A stretch of 56,744 nucleotides of DNA from Bacteroidota bacterium (GCA_018266875.1 JAFDZR010000056.1:1-56744); one strand, 5' to 3'. Positions 19,046 to 28,020 are shown, numbered from the stretch's first letter. The notes: a model not told the origin generated them from the sequence alone. Made by a program: numbers and translations.

Positions 19046-20224
19046 ATGCAGTCAAACAGTACATACAAGAGTCTGAACTACTACGGCATAGATGAAATGC
19101 TGACAGACGAGGAAAAATCCATCAGAGATACAGTGAGGGATTTTGTAAATGAAGAAGTATTACCAATTATAGAAGAATATAATCAGAAAATGGAATTCCC
19201 GAAACAGCTTATCCCAAAGATGGCTGAACTGGGAATATTCGGTCCCACTCTTCCCGTCGAATACGGAGGAATGGGAATCAATAACGTTGCCTACGGACTT
19301 ATCATGCAGGAGCTCGAAAGAGGAGACAGCGGCGTGAGAAGTTTTGCTTCAGTGCAGTCTGCTCTTGTAATGTATCCGATCTATACATTCGGAAACGAAG
19401 AACAGAGAAAGAAGTATTTACCGAAACTTGCAAGCGCCGAGATGATAGGATGTTTCGGTCTGACAGAGCCGGATTTCGGAAGCAATCCCGGCGGCATGAT
19501 CACTAAAGCAGAGAAAGTTGACGGCGGTTATATTCTCAACGGCGCAAAGATGTGGATCACCAACGGAACAGTCGCTGATGTAGCAGTCGTCTGGGCAAAA
19601 CTCGACGGAAAAGTAAGAGGATTCATTGTTGAAAAAGGCACAAAAGGATTTACAGCTCCTGAAATGAAAGGTAAACTTTCTTTAAGAGCTTCAATTACGT
19701 CAGAACTTGTATTCGAAGACTGTTTCATTCCAGACGGCAATCTGCTGGAAGGAAGCGGAGGTTTGAAATCGCCTTTAATGTGTCTGACACAGGCCAGATA
19801 CGGAATCGCCTGGGGAGTCATCGGACTTGCGAATGAGTGTTACAGTACAGTTTTAAATTATTCACTTTCGAGAATTCAGTTCGATAAGCCGATCGCTTCA
19901 TTTCAGATCACTCAGGAAAAACTCGCATACATGGTTACTGAAATTACAAAAGCACAGCTGCTTTGTTATCAGCTTGCCAAGTTAAAAGACGCGGGAACAA
20001 TGAGACCACAGCAGGTTTCACTTGCTAAAAGAAACAACTGCGAGATCGCAAAGACAATTGCATCAATGGCCAGAGAAATGCTCGGAGCAAACGGTATTCT
20101 CGATGAATATCCTGTAATGAGACATCAGAATAATATTGAATCTGTGAAAACCTATGAAGGTACGCATGAAATGCATACGCTTATAATTGGTGAGGATGTG
20201 ACCGGGATTGCTGCTTATAAATAA
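19046..20224 (+). CDS. Acyl-CoA dehydrogenase, glutaryl-CoA dehydrogenase-like
   Basis: This is an FAD-dependent acyl-CoA dehydrogenase of 392 residues. It has the FAD/substrate motif FGLTEPDFGSNPGGM near residue 137 and MWITNG near residue 171. The likely catalytic base is Glu371 in TYEGTHEMHTLIIGE near the C-terminus. The YEGTHE(I/M)H(T/A)LI(I/L)G ending and the SNPGGM motif are closest to glutaryl-CoA dehydrogenases, which oxidise and decarboxylate glutaryl-CoA in lysine/tryptophan breakdown. No other gene of that pathway is adjacent, so the substrate is uncertain. Confidence 0.88.
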   Translation: MQSNSTYKSLNYYGIDEMLTDEEKSIRDTVRDFVNEEVLPIIEEYNQKMEFPKQLIPKMAELGIFGPTLPVEYGGMGINNVAYGLIMQELERGDSGVRSFASVQSALVMYPIYTFGNEEQRKKYLPKLASAEMIGCFGLTEPDFGSNPGGMITKAEKVDGGYILNGAKMWITNGTVADVAVVWAKLDGKVRGFIVEKGTKGFTAPEMKGKLSLRASITSELVFEDCFIPDGNLLEGSGGLKSPLMCLTQARYGIAWGVIGLANECYSTVLNYSLSRIQFDKPIASFQITQEKLAYMVTEITKAQLLCYQLAKLKDAGTMRPQQVSLAKRNNCEIAKTIASMAREMLGANGILDEYPVMRHQNNIESVKTYEGTHEMHTLIIGEDVTGIAAYK

Positions 20225-20306
20225 ATTTTATTTTTAACTTAACATCATCGGCGGAAAGTTATATTTATTCTTAGACAGAATATTTTTCTATAGAAATTTC
20301 ACATTC

Positions 20307-21524
20307 ATGAAAACATTCGACATACCAATATTTTACAGAAGTCCCGTAATTTCCCGGATCAAGAATTCGAGAAAGGTAAGCGATCCGAGAAAAAAGGATT
20401 ACTCCCCTACAGAGCTTGATTTCGGACCTGTCATATTCTACATTGCGAGACATTTTGGATTCTGTTACGGTGTGGAGAATGCAATAGAAATTTCATATAA
20501 GGCTCTCGAAGAAAATCCGGATAAAAGAATATTTCTACTGAGTGAAATGATCCATAACTCTGATGTGAACAATGATCTGATCAACAGAGGCGTAAGGTTC
20601 ATAATGAATACATCGGGCAGGCATCAGATAGAATGGAGCGAACTGAATTCAGATGACATAGTCATTATTCCTGCATTCGGGACTACACTTGAGATAGAAA
20701 AAAAACTCAATGAGATCGGTATTGATCCTTTAAAATACAACACAACCTGTCCTTTTGTAGAGAAAGTCTGGAACCGGGCCGACTCTCTTGGAAAGACGGG
20801 ATTCACAATTATTGTTCACGGGAAATACAGACATGAAGAAACGAGAGCTACATTTTCACACAGCAAAGAATCAGCTCCGACTCTTATCATCAGGGACATC
20901 AGCGAAGCGGTTATCTTAGGTGAGTTCATTCTCGGGAAAAGGAAAACTGAAGAATTCTTCAAAGTCTTTGAGAATAAATATTCAAAAGGATTCGATCCGC
21001 TTAAGGACCTTGATAATATTGGAGTGGTAAACCAGACCACAATGCTGGCAACGGAAACACAGGCAATCGCAGATCATCTTAACAAAGTAATCTCCGCGAA
21101 ATTCGGGAAGGAAAATATTCAGAAGCATTTTTCAGATACAAGAGATACACTGTGTTACGCCACACATGACAATCAGAAAGCCACAAGCGGCTTACTCGAA
21201 AAGAACGCCGACCTGGCAATAGTTGTAGGCGGATACAACAGTTCCAATACATCACACATATATGAGCTCTGCGAAGAAAAGCTCCCTTCGTATTTCATTT
21301 CTTCAGCGGACAAGATATTGACAAGAGATTTAATTTCACATTTCGATTTTCATAATCAGAAGGAAAAGACGACACAGAATTTCATACCGGAGAAATTACC
21401 GGTAAAAATAATTCTTACAAGCGGCGCTTCATGTCCAGATTCAATTGTAGATGAAGTCCTCAGAAAGATACTGACATTCTTTGATAACGTCAGGGATCTG
21501 AAAGAAGTATTAAAAGATTTTTAA
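20307..21524 (+). CDS. ispH: 4-hydroxy-3-methylbut-2-enyl diphosphate reductase (long form)
   Basis: IspH is the last enzyme of the MEP pathway. It reduces HMBPP to IPP and DMAPP with a [4Fe-4S] cluster. The 405-residue product is of the long type also found in cyanobacteria and plants. It has the three cluster cysteines in HFGFCYGVENA (Cys53), NTTCPFVEKVW and SGASCPDSIVDE, and the motifs EMIHNSDVNNDL and VNQTTMLATET. ispG, the preceding step, lies about 9 kb away on the other strand. The gap to sbtA downstream is 18 bases, so the two may be co-transcribed. Confidence 0.96.
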   Translation: MKTFDIPIFYRSPVISRIKNSRKVSDPRKKDYSPTELDFGPVIFYIARHFGFCYGVENAIEISYKALEENPDKRIFLLSEMIHNSDVNNDLINRGVRFIMNTSGRHQIEWSELNSDDIVIIPAFGTTLEIEKKLNEIGIDPLKYNTTCPFVEKVWNRADSLGKTGFTIIVHGKYRHEETRATFSHSKESAPTLIIRDISEAVILGEFILGKRKTEEFFKVFENKYSKGFDPLKDLDNIGVVNQTTMLATETQAIADHLNKVISAKFGKENIQKHFSDTRDTLCYATHDNQKATSGLLEKNADLAIVVGGYNSSNTSHIYELCEEKLPSYFISSADKILTRDLISHFDFHNQKEKTTQNFIPEKLPVKIILTSGASCPDSIVDEVLRKILTFFDNVRDLKEVLKDF

Positions 21525-21542
21525 TAAAATTACTTTTAAAAA

Positions 21543-22502
21543 ATGCTTCAGAATCTGCTTGATCCGGTAATTCTGCTTTTTGTACTCGGACTGATCGCCG
21601 GTCTGCTTAAGACCGAGCTGAAACTTCCGGAGGCAATTTATGACGCTTTAAGTATTTACCTTCTGCTTGCTATAGGATTCAAAGGCGGCATTGAACTTTC
21701 AAAGATACATATTACGGATATTCTTCTGCCGGTAGCCGGGACTCTCGTACTTGGTATAGTAATTCCCCTGATTGCTTTTTTAATACTTCGGAAACTCGGT
21801 AAACTCAATGTACCGAATTCAGCAGCAATCGCCGCTCATTACGGATCAGTCAGCGCAGTTACTTTTGCCGTTGCAATTGATTTCCTTATAAATTCCGGAG
21901 TTAAATACGATGAATACATGACCGTTCTTCTTGTAATGCTCGAGATACCTGCGATCTCAATCGGCATAATGCTTGCAAGATACAACAGCAAGGAAAGCGA
22001 CATGGATTTTAAAACAATTTTCAGGGAAGTATTTCTGGGCAAGAGCATATACTTATTGATCGGCGGATTAATAATCGGATACTTTGCTGGAATTTACAAC
22101 AAGCTGGAAGTATCAAAATTATTCATAGATCTTTTCAAGGGTTTTCTTGCATTCTTTCTTCTTGAGATGGGAATCATCGCTTCAAAGAGATTCAAGGATT
22201 TTAGGAGAACAGGAGTTTTTATTATTAGTTTTGCTGTAGTAATGCCTGTGATCTCGGCTATGCTTGGTATCTTTGCGGGACTTGTAACGGGATTGTCTTT
22301 AGGCGGAACTTTTATTCTCGCCTGTCTTGCTGCAAGCGCTTCATATATTGCAGCGCCTACGGCAATGAGGATAGCCGTTCCCGAAGCAAATCCGACATTA
22401 TACATTACGGCATCTCTGGGAATAACCTTCCCATTCAACATAATCTTCGGTATTCAGTTGTATTACATAATTACCGAATTTATTTTTAAAACATTCAAAT
22501 GA
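21543..22502 (+). CDS. sbtA: SbtA-type sodium-dependent bicarbonate transporter
   Basis: The sequence matches the SbtA (DUF897) permease family: LLDPVILLFVLGLIAGLLK at the start, then AIGFKGGIELSK, VLGIVIPLIAF and an AAHYGSVSAVTFAVA segment. About ten hydrophobic helices can be counted in 319 residues, a little shorter than the cyanobacterial proteins (about 370). In cyanobacteria SbtA imports bicarbonate with sodium and is regulated by the PII-like SbtB. Here a PII-like gene starts one base after the stop codon, which supports the identification. Bicarbonate as substrate is inferred from family membership. Confidence 0.88.
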   Translation: MLQNLLDPVILLFVLGLIAGLLKTELKLPEAIYDALSIYLLLAIGFKGGIELSKIHITDILLPVAGTLVLGIVIPLIAFLILRKLGKLNVPNSAAIAAHYGSVSAVTFAVAIDFLINSGVKYDEYMTVLLVMLEIPAISIGIMLARYNSKESDMDFKTIFREVFLGKSIYLLIGGLIIGYFAGIYNKLEVSKLFIDLFKGFLAFFLLEMGIIASKRFKDFRRTGVFIISFAVVMPVISAMLGIFAGLVTGLSLGGTFILACLAASASYIAAPTAMRIAVPEANPTLYITASLGITFPFNIIFGIQLYYIITEFIFKTFK

Positions 22503-22503
22503 T

Positions 22504-22791
22504 ATGGAAATTAAAAAAGACAAAGCTGTTACGATAATTACCGAATCACTTATCGAAAAGAAATTACTCGGCGAATTAAAGAAACTCGGCATTACCGGAT
22601 ATACGATCGAGGATGTAAGAGGTGAAGGAAAGAAAGGTTACAGGGATAATGACTGGGACCAGTCGGGAAATGTCAGGATACAGATAGTCTGTGACAATGA
22701 ACTTGCGCAGAGGATAATAGCATTTCTGAGGAAGAATTATTATGAGAAATATGCAATGTTTGTTTTTACATTTGACGCAGAGATAATTTAA
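22504..22791 (+). CDS. sbtB: PII-like signalling protein, SbtB type
   Basis: This is a small PII-fold protein of 95 residues. It has a beta1 strand (KAVTIITESL), GYTIEDVRGEGKKGY (the T-loop region), RIQIVCDNELAQRI and a final strand YAMFVFTFDAEII. The length and T-loop-like segment fit SbtB-type PII proteins rather than canonical GlnB/GlnK (about 112 residues). In cyanobacteria SbtB binds adenine nucleotides, including cAMP, and controls SbtA. It follows sbtA with one base between stop and start, so the pair is translationally linked. Which nucleotide this protein binds is not visible. Confidence 0.88.
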   Translation: MEIKKDKAVTIITESLIEKKLLGELKKLGITGYTIEDVRGEGKKGYRDNDWDQSGNVRIQIVCDNELAQRIIAFLRKNYYEKYAMFVFTFDAEII

Positions 22792-22883
22792 TATATGGAT
22801 CAGAAGTTAATTTAAAGTTACATGGATTCAATTTACACGAATTTTAAAAAATAATTAATTAAGGATAAATTTTTATTAAAATA

Positions 22884-22913
22884 AAAAAAGCGGCAGAATG
22901 AGCCGCTTTTTTA
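22884..22913. terminator. Bidirectional intrinsic terminator
   Basis: The stem AGCGGC / GCCGCT (22889-22894 with 22902-22907) extends with A and T runs on both sides, and the loop is AGAATGA. It lies between the convergent sbtB and the deoxyhypusine-synthase-like gene and can stop transcription from both. Confidence 0.88.
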
Positions 22914-22932
22914 TTTTAATATTTTTTTCTTT

Positions 22933-23970
22933 TTAAGCTTCGGCTTTTTCCTTCATGAACATTTTCTGGAATTCCCTCTTCTCTCTGTTTTTCCAGTTTC
23001 CTTTGTGATAGGCGTAACCTGCTATAAGAGGCATTGCGATCGTTGCTTCGCAGTAGACCATCTGTTCGTATGTCATATCGACTTTTCCCCAGGAGCTTGC
23101 TTCTTTCAGAGTGGATCCGGAAAGCGCGCCGTCACGGTCGTCAGCTACAGTGATCTGTATTGCATATTTATGCATCGGCACTTCATTATCAAGTATCTCC
23201 GCCGCCACTACTGTATCCTGCGCAAAATTTTTCGGAACTCCGCCGCCGACCATGAAAAGACCGGACTCATGAGCTGCGAGTTTTATTTTCGTCAGTTCGA
23301 GAAAATCTTTTGCAGAGTCGAGCGATACATGTGAATCCGGATTTTTATGCTGATGATGAACAAATCCAAATCCCGCTGAGCAGTCTGAAAATGCAGGAAC
23401 AAATATCGGCACATTATTTTCATAAGCTGCAAGCACAACGGAATCTTTATTCTTGCCGTTCTCCGCAAGATATTTTCCCATATGCCATATGAATTCCCTG
23501 GATGAGTAAGGCCGTCTTTCAAGCGTATCGCAGATCTGTGAGATAGTATAATCGCATACTCTCAGATCTTCCTCATCAATGTAAGTGTCGTATATTCTGT
23601 CGATCATTAGTTCACGCATTTCATTGTCATCAACGAACTGCGATCCTTTATAGTGTTTAAAACCCAGACCTTCAAAGAAATCCTGATCTGTCATAATTGC
23701 TCCGGTGGAAACTATTGCATCCACCATATTATTTCTCACCATATCCACAACGACATTTTTCAGACCTGCGGAAAAGAGCGATCCGGCAAGACAAAGCATT
23801 ACCGAGCAGTTTTTATCAGCAAGCATCATATCATAATAATCAGCTGCAATAGCGAGTTCTCGTGAAGAGAAAGCCATGTTTCTCATATCATCTACCAGCG
23901 GAATTACATTATGCTTTTTTATGTCAATATGCTGGATTGTTTCTTTTAGATAATCTTTTTTGGTTTTCAT
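22933..23970 (-). CDS. speY: Deoxyhypusine synthase family protein, probable homospermidine synthase
   Basis: The 345-residue product belongs to the deoxyhypusine synthase family, NAD-dependent enzymes that transfer an aminobutyl group from spermidine or putrescine. The active-site lysine motif is present as EASSWGKVDM (Lys296). Other family marks are AGSLFSAGLKN, DAIVSTGAIM, VPAFSDCSAGFGF and GGGVPKNF. Bacteria lack eIF5A, and characterised bacterial members of this family act as homospermidine synthase (SpeY), so that is the likely role. No other polyamine gene is in the window. The gene stands alone, with a terminator on its 3' side. Confidence 0.85.
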   Translation of the reverse strand: MKTKKDYLKETIQHIDIKKHNVIPLVDDMRNMAFSSRELAIAADYYDMMLADKNCSVMLCLAGSLFSAGLKNVVVDMVRNNMVDAIVSTGAIMTDQDFFEGLGFKHYKGSQFVDDNEMRELMIDRIYDTYIDEEDLRVCDYTISQICDTLERRPYSSREFIWHMGKYLAENGKNKDSVVLAAYENNVPIFVPAFSDCSAGFGFVHHQHKNPDSHVSLDSAKDFLELTKIKLAAHESGLFMVGGGVPKNFAQDTVVAAEILDNEVPMHKYAIQITVADDRDGALSGSTLKEASSWGKVDMTYEQMVYCEATIAMPLIAGYAYHKGNWKNREKREFQKMFMKEKAEA

Positions 23971-24446
23971 CGGGATAAGTTTTGTTTAATAAATTTTTCA
24001 AATATAAATAATTCGAAGCGGTTATAAAATGAAAAAGACTCTGAAATTATATGGTATTGAAAACGCTGTCTAAATAGTATTCACAGAATGTAATAATAAT
24101 CTGATCATAAAATAATTTCAAACAATAATTTTAACATAATAAAAAGGACTTTCAACCCTCAGGGACTTTCAACAAGATATCTTTAATTTTACCACATAGA
24201 CAAATAGAGTTCTTTGAGTTCTTTGAGTTCTTTGAGTTCTTTGAGTTCTTTGAGTTCCTGGATTGTATTTATTTTTCAATATATGTTTTGATAATATATA
24301 TGAATCCAATTGAGGAGAAATGATTTGAAAAGCTATAATTGATACTTGCTAAAATTTTAATAAATTGCTGGTTAATAATTCTTAAATTGAAAATTAACTA
24401 TCAAATGAATGGATTTACTCATTGATGATTTTCAACTACGTGCAAA
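23971..24446. other. 476-base AT-rich intergenic region with short tandem repeats
   Basis: No gene is visible. It holds an 11-base direct repeat GGACTTTCAAC at 24146-24156 and 24163-24173 (17-base period) and the 9-base tandem array at 24207-24257. The speY promoter should lie at its left end. Confidence 0.5.
24207..24257. repeat. 9-base tandem repeat, five full copies
   Basis: The unit GAGTTCTTT occurs five times without error (24207-24251), followed by GAGTTC and divergence. It lies about 190 bases beyond the stop codon of the membrane-protein gene that carries the pentanucleotide tract. There are no spacers, so it is not a CRISPR array. Confidence 0.92.
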
Positions 24447-25880
24447 TTATTTTAATTTAATTGAATTTTTATTAAAGTAACGAGAATACCATTGGTTATA
24501 GAAATGGTCTGTGTCTGATGTAATGTCATAAAGAAAAAAAGACTTTGGTACGTTTTTAATGCTGTCAACTTCACAATTCCCTGATTTATCTTTTAATATT
24601 TCTTCGTACCTTTGTTCAAATTTTTGATTGTATGAAAAAGCATATCCTTTCAACAAATCTGAATATGCATTTCTAATGTTATTTTTTTTGATCAGGAGTA
24701 AAGAAAACACTAAAACAGAAATTACGATTATATAACTTCTGAATTTTACCAAAAATGATTTTTTTATCTTTCCATTAAGTAATTGAAGAAGTAAGTAATA
24801 AATATAGAACCAGCCAAATATAAATAATATGAGAGCTGAATTAAGCGTTCTGCCATATGGGGATTCGCCTGTATTCCATAATGTGAAGAATATTATGAAA
24901 AAAGTCAGGGATAGAATAACAGTTGATTTTACTAAAATATTTTTTAGTAACTGTACTGATACGTTCTCTTCTCTTCTCTTCTCTTCTCTTCTCTTCTCTT
25001 CTCTTCTCTTCTCTTCTCTAATTAATTTATTTAAGAATGGAGTCAGAACAAATGTAAACAGAATTAGCGGTGAATAAAATATCCAAGAAGAAAGATTCTT
25101 TATTAAAAAGACATATGCCATTGAAAGTGAATATGCAGGGTTATGAGCATTTTCAAACTCTAAAGCTCTTAATAAATTACCAGGTGATAAAAATGAAATT
25201 AAAACAGAGGCAAGAGCTAAAACAGTAAGTATTATAGAAATTCTGATTAATTTGTTTTTCTTACTGATATTATAGAAAAGAATCAAAAAGTTTAAGCATA
25301 ATATTAAAGCTGAATTTATTTCACTTGTTCCCGAGACTGCAAAAATCAGTAATGCAGACAATGTTAAATATAAATTCCTATTAATTAATATTTTTGTTTC
25401 TGTTAATTTCTTATATGTAACCACAAAAAACATTAAAAGAATTATTCCGAGAGGATAGATCATAACAGCTGTTAACCAATACAATCCTTCAGAGACATCA
25501 GGCATTGAATATAGGTATAAAAATAATATTGAAAAAAGAATTAACAATCTTTCATTCACATTAAGTTTGTTTTTTGTAAAAGCTGAAATAAAAATAAAAA
25601 TGCTGTATGCAAATATAATGAAGAAAGATAACAGGTATATTTTAAAACCCGTTACAGACTTAAAAAGTAATGGATTTAAGCTTAATAAAATATAAGAGAA
25701 ATATCTGCCGCTCCATGTATTATAAAATATTTTCTGAGCTTCTGAAAATCCATAATATTTTACTGTTTCACTCCAGAAAAAATCCTCCGGGACAGGGTGG
25801 TTATAAAAGAATAAAATCAAAAATGGTATAATGAATAAAAAAATTACAGCATTTAATAGCAATATTGTTTTTTGATTCAT
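24447..25880 (-). CDS. Multi-pass membrane protein (DUF6056-like) with in-frame pentanucleotide repeat
   Basis: This is a 477-residue integral membrane protein with roughly ten hydrophobic helices, a charged stretch in the middle and a soluble C-terminal region of about 80 residues. Features such as EDFFW near residue 34, a GRYFSY motif and YWLTAVMIYP resemble DUF6056/glycosyltransferase-like membrane proteins that may work on cell-surface glycans, but the assignment is weak. Residues about 288-306 are an Arg/Glu/Lys repeat (REEKR periodicity) encoded by 11 copies of GAGAA. A change of one or two copies shifts the frame, and both alternative frames reach a stop soon after the tract. The AT content is higher than in neighbouring genes, and it sits in a repeat-rich area. 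Confidence 0.75.
   Translation of the reverse strand: MNQKTILLLNAVIFLFIIPFLILFFYNHPVPEDFFWSETVKYYGFSEAQKIFYNTWSGRYFSYILLSLNPLLFKSVTGFKIYLLSFFIIFAYSIFIFISAFTKNKLNVNERLLILFSILFLYLYSMPDVSEGLYWLTAVMIYPLGIILLMFFVVTYKKLTETKILINRNLYLTLSALLIFAVSGTSEINSALILCLNFLILFYNISKKNKLIRISIILTVLALASVLISFLSPGNLLRALEFENAHNPAYSLSMAYVFLIKNLSSWIFYSPLILFTFVLTPFLNKLIREEKRREEKRREEKRREENVSVQLLKNILVKSTVILSLTFFIIFFTLWNTGESPYGRTLNSALILFIFGWFYIYYLLLQLLNGKIKKSFLVKFRSYIIVISVLVFSLLLIKKNNIRNAYSDLLKGYAFSYNQKFEQRYEEILKDKSGNCEVDSIKNVPKSFFLYDITSDTDHFYNQWYSRYFNKNSIKLK
24964..25018 (-). repeat. Pentanucleotide repeat, 11 copies, inside a coding region
   Basis: Eleven uninterrupted copies of TTCTC (GAGAA on the coding strand), 55 bases in total, lie within the membrane-protein gene. 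Since 5 is not a multiple of 3, loss or gain of one or two units puts the rest of the gene out of frame. This is the classic design of a slipped-strand phase-variation switch. Confidence 0.97.
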
Positions 25881-26047
25881 TATGGTAATAGATTGGGAAT
25901 TATTTCATTTTAACTGCAAATAATGCTGTTCATTTTTTTCGATTTTCGATATCTGCTGAATTTAAAAATAAATTCTCGAATTATATTGATTAAAGGAAAT
26001 TTTAAATTAAAATAAATGATCTAGTAATAATCTTTTATGAATATTTC

Positions 26048-27916
26048 TTATTTCACCAGCAGCATTTTCTTTACCTGAGTAAATCCGTTTATTTCCAGTT
26101 TGTAATAATATACACCGCTCGGGAATTCACCTCCGTTGAATTCAACAGAATAATATCCTGCGGGTTTGAATTCATTCACCAGAACAGCTGTTTCTTTTCC
26201 GTTTACGTTATAGATCTTCAGCTGAGCATATCCGGAGGAAGGAATATCAAAATCTATAATGGTGGATGGGTTAAAAGGATTAGGATAATTCTGCATCAGG
26301 GAATAGTTTTCCGGATAAGCGATTACGACATCGCCGTTCAGAATGAAATATTCAAAATTTCCGTTGAAATCGGTCTGCTTAAGTCTGTATGAATATCTTC
26401 CCGCGTTCATATTGTTTTCAGTGTAACTGTAATCATTTGAGGAGCTTGAATTTCCGTTTCCTTCTATAAATTTCATATTTTCCCAGTCGCTGTTCACGTC
26501 TGAAATTATTTTTCTTTCTACATAAAAACCCGCGTTATTAACTTCCGATGAAGTACTCCAGGACAGCTTTAAATTCCTTCCGCTGATCCTCGAAGTAAAC
26601 GAAGAAAGTTCAACAGGTAACGGAAAATCAGGAGTGATAAAGACTTTAAGGATATAACTGCTCGGAGTGCTTGCTCCGTTATTCGGCAGTTCAGCTTTTA
26701 TTCCCCCGAATATATAACCTGCAAATGTCCGCTGAGTGATCTGATCAAGTTTTATAACTTCATTATCAAAATGCGGGACTGATGTATTGAAAATGAATTT
26801 AGCATTTGTTCCGAGAAGAGCGGGCATTTTGGTTGGAGAGACAATTTCATTTGAAGTTCCGTCGGATTTTTTTGTCAGAGTAGTAATATCATTTATAAAA
26901 GGAACAAGAGGATCATATTCAAGCGCGCCGTTAGTATCATTAGCGGAATACAGGCTGGTTCCTCCGAAAAAAGTTGTATGCATGTTTCCCGTAACCGAAT
27001 TAAAAGCGTTAAGATGAGCTGTTGTATACTGTGTCATCTTCTGTTCAAAGCTGTAATCAACGGTTATGGAATTTTCTTCAATATAAATCGGATTGAGATA
27101 CGGAAGATCTGCGGAAGTTTTAAAAACTCCTCCGTAGAGAGTCAGGAACTGAGTAACGCCATCGGGTTTAACAGAAGGTACAAGATTCATATCGCGTCTG
27201 TGATATTCGGCTGTATCAGTAAAAGCTGTATAATCGGAAATGCTGACATTCACGCCGTCATCATTAATTCTGAATTTTTTTATCTGATTTGTATAGACCT
27301 GATTATTAACATTTATTCTGTAAGTTCCGGTAAATTTATGACCACCTGCAAGATAAAAGAAATCCCCGAGTTTGTGAAGTTCACCGCCGCAAACCTGAAT
27401 GTTAGTATTTGTGTACTGTCTAATGTAAGGAGCAACAGACATTCCGTTCATAACGGCATTGATAGTTTCCTGAACATCAATAACCTTAAGCTGCGGGAAA
27501 GTAATAAGTCCGTTCGAAGTACTGTCATATCCGTAACCACCAATGAAAAACAGTTTATTGCCGTCCTGATAATATTCCATATTGGCTGATCTCAGCTGAT
27601 CTGCGAATGCAAACGGAAGATCTGTGAAGATACTTCTCGAATAAGTTAATTCAGAAGCCGGATCAACGACATAAATATAAATATTCGAAAACTGTTTCGG
27701 GAAAGAAGTCAAAGCGTTGAAACCGTGAAGACCGTTTGTCCTTCCTCCGATAAAAAGCCATTTCCCTCCTGACTGGGCAAAAGCAAAGGAATGGATTGAC
27801 GGAGCCTGTGGAATGCTTATCTGTTCAAGTTCTATAGTATACGGCTGATTATCAGAGAAACATTTGCTGTTGGTGAACAGCATTATAAATGCAAATAGGA
27901 GTAAACTTAATTTCAT
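26048..27916 (-). CDS. Secreted kelch-like beta-propeller protein with T9SS sorting domain (copy 1)
   Basis: The 622-residue product has a signal peptide (residues 1 to about 21) and a region of about 410 residues with kelch-like blades marked by double glycines: FIGGRTNG, FFIGGYGYD, YLAGGHKF, LYGGVFK, FFGGTSLY and YIFGGIKA, suggesting six blades. A fibronectin-III-like segment follows (LPVELSSFTSRISGRNLKLS, then VERK), and then the T9SS sorting domain (LMQNYPNPFNPSTI, GVYYYKLEI, ending KKMLLVK). It is a paralogue of the next gene upstream (28021-29610). It is probably a surface or secreted binding protein. The ligand is unknown. Confidence 0.88.
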   Translation of the reverse strand: MKLSLLLFAFIMLFTNSKCFSDNQPYTIELEQISIPQAPSIHSFAFAQSGGKWLFIGGRTNGLHGFNALTSFPKQFSNIYIYVVDPASELTYSRSIFTDLPFAFADQLRSANMEYYQDGNKLFFIGGYGYDSTSNGLITFPQLKVIDVQETINAVMNGMSVAPYIRQYTNTNIQVCGGELHKLGDFFYLAGGHKFTGTYRINVNNQVYTNQIKKFRINDDGVNVSISDYTAFTDTAEYHRRDMNLVPSVKPDGVTQFLTLYGGVFKTSADLPYLNPIYIEENSITVDYSFEQKMTQYTTAHLNAFNSVTGNMHTTFFGGTSLYSANDTNGALEYDPLVPFINDITTLTKKSDGTSNEIVSPTKMPALLGTNAKFIFNTSVPHFDNEVIKLDQITQRTFAGYIFGGIKAELPNNGASTPSSYILKVFITPDFPLPVELSSFTSRISGRNLKLSWSTSSEVNNAGFYVERKIISDVNSDWENMKFIEGNGNSSSSNDYSYTENNMNAGRYSYRLKQTDFNGNFEYFILNGDVVIAYPENYSLMQNYPNPFNPSTIIDFDIPSSGYAQLKIYNVNGKETAVLVNEFKPAGYYSVEFNGGEFPSGVYYYKLEINGFTQVKKMLLVK

Positions 27917-28020
27917 AATTAGATTAAGTACGGATTAGAATTATTTTAAAAATAGTTTGAATGATTTATTAAGCAGATTAAAATCTCCGGAAATTTCCAA
28001 AGAATAATATTATTAATTGA

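Noticed and set aside
24207..24257. Possible CRISPR array
   Set aside because: The 9-base units are directly adjacent with no spacers, and no cas gene is present.
24829..25077. Plus-strand frame across the TTCTC tract
   Set aside because: It is produced by the low-complexity repeat. The opposite strand carries the long membrane-protein gene with ten helices.
26978..27589. Open frame of 203 codons on the plus strand
   Set aside because: It lies antisense to the kelch/T9SS gene at 26048-27916, which has a signal peptide, clear domains and a sorting signal. The plus-strand frame has odd composition and no recognisable motif.
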